NCBI RefSeq assembly: GCF_007970805.1
Contig: NZ_CP042433.1
Span: 3,472,001-3,536,000, forward strand
Direction of reading: 5' to 3'
Origin: Flavisolibacter ginsenosidimutans
GTDB taxonomy: Bacteria > Bacteroidota > Bacteroidia > Chitinophagales > Chitinophagaceae
Length of the DNA stretch: 64,000 nucleotides
Shown here in pieces: positions 17,741 through 24,906 of this stretch (the first letter of the stretch is position 1; the number at the start of each line of letters is the position of its first letter). The translations under genes and the position numbers were made by a program. The notes under the pieces were generated by a model. That model was not told the DNA's origin. It searched no databases and saw only the letters and a program-made list of their open reading frames with translations.

Positions 17741-18700
17741 ATGAAAGGCCTGACATCGCTGCTTCTTCTTTCTTTCGTTCTGCTTTCGTCAACGGTAGGT
17801 GCGCAAAGCCCCAAACCCGACACCGTGAAAGTGGGCGTTTACGTCACCAGCATTCACAACATAGATTTTAAGCAAAAAGAATACGCCATCAGCCTTTGGC
17901 TGTGGCTGAAGTACAGGAAAAAAGAATTTAATTTTTTGCAAAACCTCGAAATACCGCAAGCCAAAACGGTGGACCGCTCCTTTGCCGTGGTGGACAGTTC
18001 AAAGCCCGAAATCTACGTGCAAATGAAACTGCAGTGCGTGATGAAAGACAACTGGAAGATCAGCAACTTTCCCTTCGACCGGCAAACGCTGCGCTTCTCC
18101 ATCGAGAACTCGCAGTTTGATTCAAAGGCCTTGGTTTTTGTGCCCGACACGGTAGGAGCGCATTACGATGCCCGCTTTGCCCTCAACGGCTGGCACATTG
18201 ATAGCTGCTTGTTAAGCACCGGCAACCGCGTTTACGAAACCGGCTTTGGCGACGAAACCTTAGCCAAACCGCACAGCGAGTACAGCGCCTTTCGCCTGCG
18301 CATGAGCATTACAAGAGATGCCGGTGGATTGTTCTGGAAAATGTTCCTCGGCATGTACATCGCTTTTCTCATTGCCTACGTTTGCTTTTACATTCATTCC
18401 GACGGCATGGACTCGCGGTTTGGCCTTAGCGTGGGTTCGCTCTTTGCCGTTATTGGCAACAAATACATTATTGATTCTTCGCTGCCTGAATCTACTTCCT
18501 TCACGCTGGTGGACACCTTGCACGGTCTTACGCTCTTTGCCATTTTTCTCATCATCACGGCCACGGCTTATTCGCTGCTGTTGGTAAAGCGCAACGAACT
18601 GCGCAAGGCCAGGCGCTTTGACATGATCACGGCGCAAGTGGTGTTGGTGGTTTACTTAGCGGCCAACGGGTATTTTATTTGGCAGGCAAGCAGGGGATAG
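17741..18700 (+). CDS. Prokaryotic pentameric ligand-gated ion channel (Cys-loop receptor family)
   Basis: 319 residues from the ATG at 17741. Signal peptide 1-21 (ending VGAQ). Residues 22-195 form a beta-rich extracellular domain holding the family hallmark FPFDRQ at 110-115, the conserved Phe-Pro-Phe-Asp of the Cys-loop region, without the eukaryotic disulfide. Four hydrophobic helices follow in the order expected of GLIC/ELIC-like channels: M1 about 197-218, M2 about 226-246 (GLSVGSLFAVIGNKYIID), M3 about 254-282 and M4 about 293-317, with SLPES at the M2-M3 loop. The cytoplasmic M3-M4 link is short, as in bacteria. Ligand and ion selectivity are unknown. It is a single-gene unit just left of the retron island. 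Confidence 0.82.
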   Translation: MKGLTSLLLLSFVLLSSTVGAQSPKPDTVKVGVYVTSIHNIDFKQKEYAISLWLWLKYRKKEFNFLQNLEIPQAKTVDRSFAVVDSSKPEIYVQMKLQCVMKDNWKISNFPFDRQTLRFSIENSQFDSKALVFVPDTVGAHYDARFALNGWHIDSCLLSTGNRVYETGFGDETLAKPHSEYSAFRLRMSITRDAGGLFWKMFLGMYIAFLIAYVCFYIHSDGMDSRFGLSVGSLFAVIGNKYIIDSSLPESTSFTLVDTLHGLTLFAIFLIITATAYSLLLVKRNELRKARRFDMITAQVVLVVYLAANGYFIWQASRG

Positions 18701-18729
18701 AAGCAGAGAATTTTTATGAACCAGAAGCC

Positions 18730-18765
18730 AGTGCGACTATGAAGCTTCCGTTGCGTCGCACTCTT
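18730..18765. repeat. Dispersed repeat copy 1 with hairpin
   Basis: AGTGCGAC (18730-18737) pairs with GTCGCACT (18755-18762). The block at 18741-18765, ending TTGCGTCGCACTCTT, matches 40824-40847 almost base for base. It is a short intergenic repeat next to the left edge of the AT-rich island. Confidence 0.55.
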
Positions 18766-18861
18766 GTGCGCTTGGTAAGACTGCTCAACAATTTTCAGCA
18801 AGGTCAATAGATTTATAGCTGCTCAAACGAACAAATCAATAATTTACACAGCATTGGATTT

Positions 18862-19782
18862 ATGCTTACCCCAAAATATTTCTGTTTGACTAGGAAAGAA
18901 AAAATACTAGATGACGATGTTGAAAAAATAATATCAAAAATCAAGAAAGACTTTTTCAAGCCAGTTAATGCTTATAAAACCACCATATTCTTATGCGGTG
19001 GAGCATTAGATAAAGCTAATGTCAGAACTGAAGTGGCTAATGCTTTCTCTGACTGGTGGAGTATCATGGAATATGATGTTATTTATCCGGAAGATATTTT
19101 TGATGAACTGCTATATAATCCGCAAGGGAAGGATTTACTTTCTTTAGAAAATTTACTTGCCGAAAGTGTTGATGTAATTTTAATAGTACCAGAGAGTCCG
19201 GGTTCATTTGCTGAATTAGGAGCTTTTGCTAATACTGAAAGCCTTCGGAGCAAGATAATTTGCCTAGTAGATGAGAAATATAAAAAAGACAAAAGCTTTA
19301 TAAATCAAGGTCCGATCAAACTTGTTAAAAAAGCAAATAAAAACTCGGTCATATATTTAGACTATAGTTCCTTAAGCAAATCTTTTAAAGAGATAAAATC
19401 TGCTATTAAAAGGATTAAGTTGACTAGTACCAAAATAGAGGACAAAATCAACCTACTTCATTTAGAGCATTTTCTCTTACCCATCATATATTTATTCGAT
19501 ATTATTACTAAGGAAAGGCTCATCGACTTTGTTTCAAAAGCGAATGATGATAAAGTGAACTCTGTACAAGCAACCACGATAGCCCTGACAATTTTAAGTA
19601 AAAAGAAGCTTATTGAGTTGACGCCAAATGGCTATAAGTTAACAGTATCAGGATTGGAAAAATTTATAAATCTTCGTAAAACGAAAGACAGAATAAAAAC
19701 GCACAATGAGACAATTGCATTAGATAACTTAAGGCTTGAGATAATGAACTTAAATTATAGGAATAAAAAATTAAAGGTCTAG
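18862..19782 (+). CDS. Retron effector, nucleoside deoxyribosyltransferase-like toxin (Ec86 type)
   Basis: 306 residues. The first half is an NDT-like Rossmann domain: TIFLCGG at 41-47, YPEDIFDELL at about 75-84, LLSLENLLAESVDVILIVPESPGSFAELGAFAN in segments over about 92-124, and RSKIICL then INQGPIKLVKK. Glu118 in the SPGSFAELGAF motif is the likely catalytic glutamate. The second half (about 185-306) looks like a winged-helix DNA/RNA-binding domain and ends RLEIMNLNYRNKK. These blocks agree closely, from memory, with the Ec86 (Retron-Eco1) effector, in which this enzyme acts as an N-glycosidase-type toxin held in check by RT and msDNA during phage defence. It is the first gene of the retron; its TAG lies inside the a1 arm of the ncRNA. 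Base composition is strikingly AT-rich. Confidence 0.92.
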   Translation: MLTPKYFCLTRKEKILDDDVEKIISKIKKDFFKPVNAYKTTIFLCGGALDKANVRTEVANAFSDWWSIMEYDVIYPEDIFDELLYNPQGKDLLSLENLLAESVDVILIVPESPGSFAELGAFANTESLRSKIICLVDEKYKKDKSFINQGPIKLVKKANKNSVIYLDYSSLSKSFKEIKSAIKRIKLTSTKIEDKINLLHLEHFLLPIIYLFDIITKERLIDFVSKANDDKVNSVQATTIALTILSKKKLIELTPNGYKLTVSGLEKFINLRKTKDRIKTHNETIALDNLRLEIMNLNYRNKKLKV

Positions 19783-19937
19783 GGAACGTATTTTTAGACA
19801 CTTCGGTGAGTGAATGTTGTTCCAGCATTCGAGTTTAAAACTAACCATTATAATCACGAATTTTTGATACAAATCCAGTTGGTTTATATCAAAACTTCGT
19901 TCAAATGTAAAGTAGTAAAAATCTTCCCGGACCTTTA
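19772..19937 (+). ncRNA. msr-msd: Retron msr-msd non-coding RNA
   Basis: Predicted by folding. Arm a1 (TAAAGGTC 19772-19779 and GGGAA 19782-19786) pairs with a2 (GACCTTTA 19930-19937 and TTCCC 19924-19928), giving 13 bp around a small internal loop. The msr then has TTAG, whose G19797 is a candidate branch guanosine, a UUCG-capped mini-hairpin (19799-19808), and a stem-loop GAATGTTG/CAGCATTC (19812-19830). The last keeps the TGTTGTT signature of the Ec86 msr hairpin. The msd contains a 43-base imperfect hairpin (19857-19899): CGAA, TTTTGATA and AAATC pair with GGTTT, TATCAAAA and TTCG, with two mismatches and a CAGTT loop. Reverse transcription should start just 5' of a2. It fills the gap between effector and RT. 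Exact ends, branch point and msDNA length are inferred. Confidence 0.8.
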
Positions 19938-19942
19938 TTTAT

Positions 19943-20947
19943 ATGAGCAAGTCGGATAAGTTTAAACTTAGTATGGCTGGGTTGCCTGTAATGGAAAATT
20001 TAAATGACTTTTCTAGACTTACTCATATCTCTAACTATACTTTATTTCAGCTTTCGAAATACTCGGATAAATACTATAAACACTATTACATCCCTAAAAA
20101 AAGTGGCAAACCAAGGCTAATAAGTCAGCCTTGCAGAAAACTGAAAGGGATTCAATCATGGATTCTAAATAATATACTTGATAAACTTTGCGTCTCGAAT
20201 TCTTGTAAAGGTTTTTCTAAAGGAACATCTATAATAGATAATGTTGATCCTCATAAGCATTCTAGCGTAGTACTCACCATTGACATAAAAGATTTTTTTC
20301 CGAGCATTAGAAGAGACAAAGTCTATAATATTTTCAAGGCTATTGGATACAATAAGTTTATGTCCACCATTTTTACGAATTTGTGCACTTGTAATGGTGC
20401 ACTACCGCAAGGTGGGCCATGTTCGCCGAAGTTGGCTAATCTAAGTGCTTGGACTTTAGATGTTAGGATTCAAGGATATGTTGGAAGACGTGGGATAACT
20501 TATACACGTTATGCAGATGATTTGACTTTTTCTACAACAAACCCACAAAAATTAATAAAACGTATTTCAACAATTACTTCAATAATCGAGGATGAGAAAC
20601 TTCATATAAATCCATCTAAAACCAGAATTGCGGGATCAGCGAGAGCGAGAAAGGTTACGGGTTTAATTATAACTAATGAAAGTTTTGGCATAGGCAGACA
20701 AGTCTATTTAAAGGTCAGGGCAAAAATTCATCATCTTACCCTTAACCGTGAGCAAAAGAATTTTGACTTGATTAATGAAGTACAGGGCTGGTTAGCATAT
20801 TTAAAAAATGTAGATAAATTGAGATACAAGAAGGCTGCAGATTACATTAGGAGTTTGAAGGAAAAATATCCAGCTACTCTTATTAGCCAAATCATACTTC
20901 CGCCATTAATTCTTGAAGTCGCAACTGTGATCACAGCTGTTGAATGA
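19943..20947 (+). CDS. ret: Retron reverse transcriptase (Ec86/St85-type)
   Basis: 334 residues, a usual retron RT length. It copies the msd part of the ncRNA into msDNA and forms the complex that guards the effector. The start (AGLPVMENLNDFSRLTHIS) matches the N-terminus of Ec86 RT. Catalytic aspartates are Asp114 (TIDIKDFFP) and the YADD box at 190-193 (YTRYADDLTFS). Retron-specific motifs are NVDPH at 100-104, a variant of NAxxH with Val for Ala, and VTG at 238-240. LPQGGPCSPKLANL at about 154-167 is RT block 4. The ATG is five bases after a2, with no clear Shine-Dalgarno sequence. A strong palindrome follows the stop. Low GC like the effector. Confidence 0.95.
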   Translation: MSKSDKFKLSMAGLPVMENLNDFSRLTHISNYTLFQLSKYSDKYYKHYYIPKKSGKPRLISQPCRKLKGIQSWILNNILDKLCVSNSCKGFSKGTSIIDNVDPHKHSSVVLTIDIKDFFPSIRRDKVYNIFKAIGYNKFMSTIFTNLCTCNGALPQGGPCSPKLANLSAWTLDVRIQGYVGRRGITYTRYADDLTFSTTNPQKLIKRISTITSIIEDEKLHINPSKTRIAGSARARKVTGLIITNESFGIGRQVYLKVRAKIHHLTLNREQKNFDLINEVQGWLAYLKNVDKLRYKKAADYIRSLKEKYPATLISQIILPPLILEVATVITAVE

Positions 20948-20963
20948 TAAACACTAAAAGTCC

Positions 20964-21003
20964 TATCAATTTTATTGACCTTTAAAGGTCAATAAAATTG
21001 ATA
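20964..21003. terminator. Perfect 40-base palindrome downstream of the retron RT
   Basis: Arms 20964-20983 and 20984-21003 are exact reverse complements with no loop. The centre, GACCTTTAAAGGTC (20977-20990), contains exact copies of the retron a2 (GACCTTTA) and a1 (TAAAGGTC) 8-mers. In RNA it can form a long hairpin ending the retron transcript, although no clear T-run follows. It might also be an insertion or recognition site. Confidence 0.7.
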
Positions 21004-21095
21004 AGGTTTAATAGATCTTGCTATGTAAATAGATTATTCTTTAACCTGTTTGATTAGTAGCTTGATACCTTGAGGCAGAACTGTTCAGTCATGAA

Positions 21096-21257
21096 ACCCC
21101 TAACTTTTCTTTTCTCCACTCTTCCTCAACCTTGACCGTCATGAACGAACACCTCAAAGACGCCATCCGCATTCTCCAAAAGTGATATAGCCTTTGTTGA
21201 AAAGCTTCTTTCGCCGTCCGGTGGCTCGCATTACTTGGAAAACATTTCGCTCATTTA
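21096..21257 (+). pseudogene. Decayed duplicate of the small gene at 22613-22873
   Basis: From about 21096 the sequence follows 22564-22735, including the upstream CTAACTTTTCTTTTC region, the ATG at 21141 (ATGAACGAACACCTC) and the segment ending GGAAAACATTTCGCTCATT. One deleted base after codon 11 shifts the frame and a TGA at 21183 stops it after 14 codons; a TAG follows in the last matching part. Similarity stops at about 21257, so the last two fifths of the gene are missing. It is a tandem-type duplicate that has lost function, lying just right of the retron island. Confidence 0.85.
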
Positions 21258-21382
21258 GGTATCCGTTCAACATAACGACGGGCCGTTTTGCCGTGCATTA
21301 TCCTTCTTCAATCGATTAGTTCATCGCCTGCCTTTTGCCTGAGCGTTTCGGAAAGTATTTTAGGAACCAAATCGTGTACACT

Positions 21383-22450
21383 ATGCAAGACGAAGAAATC
21401 AGGATGTTCGCATTGTTTGAAATGACGCCTGATCTTGTTTGCATCGTGAACAAAGAAGGATACTTCCTAAAGATCAATCCTGCCGTTTCGCAAAAACTGG
21501 GTTACACGGAAGCAGAACTGAAGGCCGTTCCCGTTTCCACTTTTATCCACCCCGACGACAGGGAACTGACGGCCGGCAAAAGGGCCAAGCTGCTGAACAA
21601 TCACCCCTTGCTCAATTTTCAAAATCGCTACCTCACCAAAGGCTGCGAAACCGTCTGGCTCGAATGGACGTCAATCTACCTGCCCGCGAAGGAAATTGTA
21701 TTTGCCATTGCAAAAGACATTACGGTGCACAAGCAAAAGGAACGGGAACTACAGGAAAACTACGCACGGTTCCGGCAGCTTGCCACGCATTTTAAAAACC
21801 ACATCGAAAACGACCGTGAGCAGATGGCAACGGGTCTTCACGAGGACCTGGCGCAACTGGCAACGGCCGTAAAAATGGAAACGGAATGGCTTTCGGCACA
21901 GGCGCTATCGCCTTTGTTGGCTGGACGGCTGGAAAAGCTTTCCCAAACCACCAACCGGCTGGTCAACAACATCCGTCGAATAGCCTATTCCTTTGGCCAC
22001 GCAAATATCGCCGACCTTGGCCTCGACGATGCGCTGGAATCGCTGTGCACGGAGTTTTCAGCCCTCACCGGTATTCGCTGCCGGTACAAAAGCAGCTTTA
22101 GCGAAACCGTTCTTTCTTACGAAATAAAGCTGGACATCTACCGGGTTTGCCAGGAAGCCTTGCTGAACATCATGCAGCACGCAGAGGCAAGCCTTGTTAC
22201 CGTCTGCCTTAAGCACGACGGAAGTCGTTGCCTGCAGCTTTCCATTGCCGACAACGGCAAGGGCTTTGATCTGCAAGCCACGGCGCCGGCTACCGGGCTT
22301 GCCAACATGCGTGGCCGGGCCTTGTCTATCAACGGCCACTTGTCAATTACCAGCAACAAGGAAGGAACAACCGTAGAATTGGCGATTGCCTCTGCCTCTT
22401 TGTTTAGCGATCATCACAACAGCAAAGAACACCGGTATAGCGACGCTTGA
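21383..22450 (+). CDS. PAS-domain sensor histidine kinase (NarX/DesK-like HisKA_3 type)
   Basis: 355 residues from the ATG at 21383; an earlier TTG would add 16 unlikely residues. Residues 8-115 are a PAS domain (FEMTPDLVCIVNKEGYFLKINPAV, split, and HPDD at 56-59) ending in the KDITVHKQKERELQE linker. His153 in TGLHEDLAQLA is the phosphoacceptor of a HisKA_3-like dimerisation region. The ATPase domain has VCQEALLNIMQHA as N-box and DNGKGFD as G1-box, and ends GTTVELAIA. No transmembrane helix, so it senses a cytoplasmic signal. No response regulator is next to it, so its partner is encoded elsewhere. Confidence 0.85.
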   Translation: MQDEEIRMFALFEMTPDLVCIVNKEGYFLKINPAVSQKLGYTEAELKAVPVSTFIHPDDRELTAGKRAKLLNNHPLLNFQNRYLTKGCETVWLEWTSIYLPAKEIVFAIAKDITVHKQKERELQENYARFRQLATHFKNHIENDREQMATGLHEDLAQLATAVKMETEWLSAQALSPLLAGRLEKLSQTTNRLVNNIRRIAYSFGHANIADLGLDDALESLCTEFSALTGIRCRYKSSFSETVLSYEIKLDIYRVCQEALLNIMQHAEASLVTVCLKHDGSRCLQLSIADNGKGFDLQATAPATGLANMRGRALSINGHLSITSNKEGTTVELAIASASLFSDHHNSKEHRYSDA

Positions 22451-22612
22451 AATTAAGCCGGGCTTTCGCCGATGCGTCGGACAACTCTTTCCTGTTTGCG
22501 CTCTTTTCACCGTTAATCGATTCTTTGATTTTTTGGCGCGGGCCTGCGTTGGCAACTCCATTACGCAAACCCTAACTTTTCTTTTCTTCACTCTCCCTTC
22601 ACCTTTGCCCTC

Positions 22613-22873
22613 ATGAACGAACACCTCCACGACGCCATCCGCACCCTTTCCAAAGGCGATACCCGCTTTGCCGAAAGCTTCTTTCGCCGCCCCGGCGGCC
22701 GTCGTTACCTGGAAAACATTTCGCTCATTCTTCTCCACACGCTTCTTCCGAATGCCACCGAAAAAGAAGCCATGTACCAAGGCTTTGTGCAAGTGCTCGA
22801 CAACATGGAAGAACGCATCCTTCACCAACTGAAGGGCGAAGAGATAGTGGAAGAAGCGCTGCACGGTTCCTGA
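22613..22873 (+). CDS. Small protein of unknown function (intact copy)
   Basis: 86 residues, mostly helical and hydrophilic (MNEHLHDAIRTLSKGD, a FFRRPGGRRYLENISLIL core, NMEERILHQLKGEEIVEE end). No signal peptide, membrane segment or known motif. A degraded copy with the same upstream region lies at 21096-21257, so the gene and its promoter were duplicated. The functional copy follows the histidine kinase by about 160 bases on the same strand. I do not recognise a family. Confidence 0.65.
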   Translation: MNEHLHDAIRTLSKGDTRFAESFFRRPGGRRYLENISLILLHTLLPNATEKEAMYQGFVQVLDNMEERILHQLKGEEIVEEALHGS

Positions 22874-22946
22874 CCTATAAAGTCAAACGCTGTAACGATT
22901 CTGCGCAATGCAAAAACCTGTCAAACGAAATTTGGCAGCCGCTTCC

Positions 22947-23468
22947 TCAATCCAAATACTTCAACACCATCACCCAAATTGGGTTGCTGTGCGTTTCCGT
23001 TAGCACAAAGGCGCTTTCGCCCACGGTCTCAAATCCCTGTTTTTCGTAAAAGCGAACAGCCCTTTCGTTCTTCTTCCATACGTCGAGCCACATGCCTTTA
23101 TCGCCCTGTGCCTTCGATAAGGCCACGGCTTTTTCCAGCAAGCGGTGTCCGAGTTTTTTGTCGTAATAATCGCTCAGCAAATAGAGACGTTCCAGTTTGG
23201 TTACCGGCTGTAATTGCACCGCCGGATGCGGTTCGTTAAAGATGATTTTGGAATAACCCGCAGCCTGGCCGTTATAAAAAGCGCCATAAAAAACGTTGCC
23301 TCCATCGGCCAGTTCCGCACGGCAGGTTTCCAGGCTAAAAGCTTTTTCTTTATAAGCCTGCATAACCTCTGCCGGCGCACTGTGCCCGTGCGATTCAATC
23401 AAAGTAATTCCACCAATTTCTGAAAGCAGTTCGGCATCGGCAACCGTTAAACGGCGAAGAAGGCTCAT
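22947..23468 (-). CDS. GNAT family N-acetyltransferase
   Basis: 173 residues from the internal ATG at 23466-23468 (MSLLRRLTVADAELLSEIGG), which puts the usual GNAT beta-1 strand at the start; an earlier ATG would add eight residues. LERLYLLSDYYDKKLGHRLLEKA around 115-140 contains a degenerate acetyl-CoA loop, and WLDVWKKNERAVRFYEKQGFETVGE is the classic motif B with the NxxAxxFYxxxGF signature. Likely a small-molecule or peptide acetyltransferase; the substrate is unknown. A membrane protein gene lies upstream on the same strand. Confidence 0.85.
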   Translation of the reverse strand: MSLLRRLTVADAELLSEIGGITLIESHGHSAPAEVMQAYKEKAFSLETCRAELADGGNVFYGAFYNGQAAGYSKIIFNEPHPAVQLQPVTKLERLYLLSDYYDKKLGHRLLEKAVALSKAQGDKGMWLDVWKKNERAVRFYEKQGFETVGESAFVLTETHSNPIWVMVLKYLD

Positions 23469-23540
23469 CCGGCAAAAATAACCGGTGGCCATTTGTCCAC
23501 CGAACCGTTCGTCGTTCGTATCGGTGCTTTCGCCGTTGGC

Positions 23541-23846
23541 TCAAAACAAACGGCACACAATGCGAAACTCACCCAACAGAAAACCGGCGCACCACAAAAC
23601 AACCGAACCCAAAAGAAAAAGAAAACCGAAAAGAATTCGTTTCCGCCGCGGCCAATCTTTTTGCAAAAGTGGAAGCAAAAAAGAAAGGGTCAAAGCCGCC
23701 ACGCCAAAAGAAAAATAAACCGCGTTGCCCCACTCGCAGGAATGCGGGCCGCAAACAAAAACAAGAACGATCTGGAATCCTTGCAGAAGAAAATAAAGCT
23801 TGTAAGCTCTTTTTATAAAACGGAAGTTATCTCTTTCAAACCTCAT
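23541..23846 (-). CDS. Small integral membrane protein, unknown function
   Basis: 101 residues from the ATG at 23844-23846 (MRFERDNFRFIKRAYKLYF). Three hydrophobic helices at about 19-37, 43-63 and 73-93 are separated by short charged turns (KDWPRRKR), a credible membrane topology. HSCEWGNAVYFSFG begins the second helix. The opposite strand is also open over much of this stretch, but gives a lysine-rich sequence with no domain character, so I favour the membrane protein. It may share a transcript with the acetyltransferase below it and is divergent from the 23898 gene. Confidence 0.55.
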   Translation of the reverse strand: MRFERDNFRFIKRAYKLYFLLQGFQIVLVFVCGPHSCEWGNAVYFSFGVAALTLSFLLPLLQKDWPRRKRILFGFLFLLGSVVLWCAGFLLGEFRIVCRLF

Positions 23847-23897
23847 CCTTTCTTGCTGGCATCTTTTTTTCAATGGCTTCTTTCTAAAACTTTTTCT

Positions 23898-24110
23898 ATG
23901 CCCAACAGCGCAAACCGAAAGGCCGGCGACAACAAGGGCGGCACCGGTCATAAAGAAGACGTGAACAAAAAGAGGGATTCGCCAAAGCCCAATCCCGAAC
24001 GTTCGGACGTAAAGCACGACACCGACAAACCCAAAACCCATCGCGGCGACACGAGCCGCTCTTCCAACCAGGGACGCAAAGAAGCATCGGGCGGCCGTGC
24101 GGAAGAATAG
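23898..24110 (+). CDS. Small, highly hydrophilic disordered protein
   Basis: 70 residues from the ATG at 23898 (MPNSANRKAGDNKGGTGHKE). Nearly every residue is Gly, Asn, Lys, Arg, Asp, Ser or Pro, with no hydrophobic core, so it is expected to be disordered. The frame is open far upstream, but the upstream part overlaps the opposite-strand membrane gene. It ends before a strong bidirectional terminator. Its composition resembles the 68-residue protein at 29030-29236. Such hydrophilin-like proteins are often stress-induced; that is analogy only. Confidence 0.6.
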   Translation: MPNSANRKAGDNKGGTGHKEDVNKKRDSPKPNPERSDVKHDTDKPKTHRGDTSRSSNQGRKEASGGRAEE

Positions 24111-24150
24111 CCGCCGCGCAAGTTCGCTTACCGGTTAAGCAAACAACGCA

Positions 24151-24183
24151 AAAACAAAAGCCGTTTCCGACGGCTTTTGTTTT
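24151..24183. terminator. Bidirectional terminator
   Basis: A perfect 14-bp stem (24151-24164 with 24170-24183) with a five-base loop, A-tract on the left and T-tract on the right. It follows the 23898 gene and faces the converging 24248-24631 gene. Confidence 0.9.
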
Positions 24184-24209
24184 TATCGCACAACAGCGGG
24201 CAAAAGAAA

Positions 24210-24227
24210 AGCCCCGCAAAACGGGCT
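24210..24227 (-). terminator. Terminator of the 24248-24631 gene
   Basis: AGCCC (24210-24214) pairs with GGGCT (24223-24227), with an extra inner G-C pair and, on the minus strand, a following TTTTCTTTT tract. It lies 20 bases beyond the stop of the minus-strand gene. Confidence 0.65.
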
Positions 24228-24247
24228 TACCAAACCTTGACACATCA

Positions 24248-24631
24248 TTAGCGGTGCGAAATCAAAACACCCAACAACACGCCGGCTATGCCGCCAACGA
24301 CGGCACCTGTTGCAAAGGAACCGTTGTTGTCTCGGCGGTCGCGGTCGTAAACCGGCGCAGGCCTGCCGTAACCGTAATCATTTCCTCTCTGGTCGTAGTC
24401 GTTGTTCCTTCGGTCCATGTCCTGGTAATGATCCCTGTCCTCCGTGCCGCGATTCGAAGGATAATTGTAAACGGGAGCGCCGCCGTAATTCCGTCCGTGA
24501 TCGTTGTTCATCACCACGTCGTTGTTGCGCTGACTGTAACCGTTGTTGTCCCTGTCGTTGTTATGACCGCCTTGCGCAAACACGGCGGTAAAAGAACCAA
24601 CTGTGAGCAAGAGTGTAAAAAGCTTTTTCAT
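24248..24631 (-). CDS. Secreted Asn/Asp/Arg/Tyr-rich protein with glycine-zipper tail
   Basis: 127 residues. Signal peptide about 1-19 (MKKLFTLLLTVGSFTAVFAQ). The middle is low-complexity, full of NND, DRD, YGxG and YDQRG repeats and likely disordered. The C-terminus, GAVVGGIAGVLLGVLISHR, is a glycine zipper that could insert in a membrane. It is probably an envelope protein of unknown function; proteins with such zippers often have structural or stress roles. The 275 bases upstream to the next gene hold only a GAAGGC/GCCTTC mini-hairpin and no gene. Confidence 0.7.
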   Translation of the reverse strand: MKKLFTLLLTVGSFTAVFAQGGHNNDRDNNGYSQRNNDVVMNNDHGRNYGGAPVYNYPSNRGTEDRDHYQDMDRRNNDYDQRGNDYGYGRPAPVYDRDRRDNNGSFATGAVVGGIAGVLLGVLISHR

Positions 24632-24906
24632 GATTGTGTTTTTAAAGCGTAATGGAATGTATATAAGAAGGCGTTCGGCCTTCGCTGTTTAAACACATCA
24701 ACCGGCACACGTAGATGGATTTTGCCCTTTCGTCGCAAGAGATTAGACAGGGCTTTCGGCGAAGACGTCACCGCAGGATTTGCACCCTTTTTAGCTGCGT
24801 TGTTTACGGCTCGCCGTTGGTAAATGCGGTTTCGTTTTAAGCGCAGTTTGAAAGAATAAAAAACCGCTGCGCCGTTCCTGCATCACTTTTGCAACAAAGA
24901 ATCATT

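Noticed and set aside
18701..18861. Retron ncRNA upstream of the effector
   Set aside because: The only hairpin there is part of a dispersed repeat found again at 40.8 kb, and no a1/a2 arms were found; the RNA is clearly between effector and RT.
18862..19782. Metabolic nucleoside deoxyribosyltransferase
   Set aside because: The C-terminal winged-helix half and the immediately following ncRNA and RT fit a retron effector, not a salvage enzyme.
19943..20947. Group II intron or DGR reverse transcriptase
   Set aside because: No maturase or endonuclease domain, no template/variable repeats; VTG and NVDPH motifs and the msr-msd RNA identify a retron RT.
23493..23897. N-terminal extension of the 23898 protein
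   Set aside because: The upstream part is lysine-rich, lacks any domain and overlaps a more plausible opposite-strand membrane protein.
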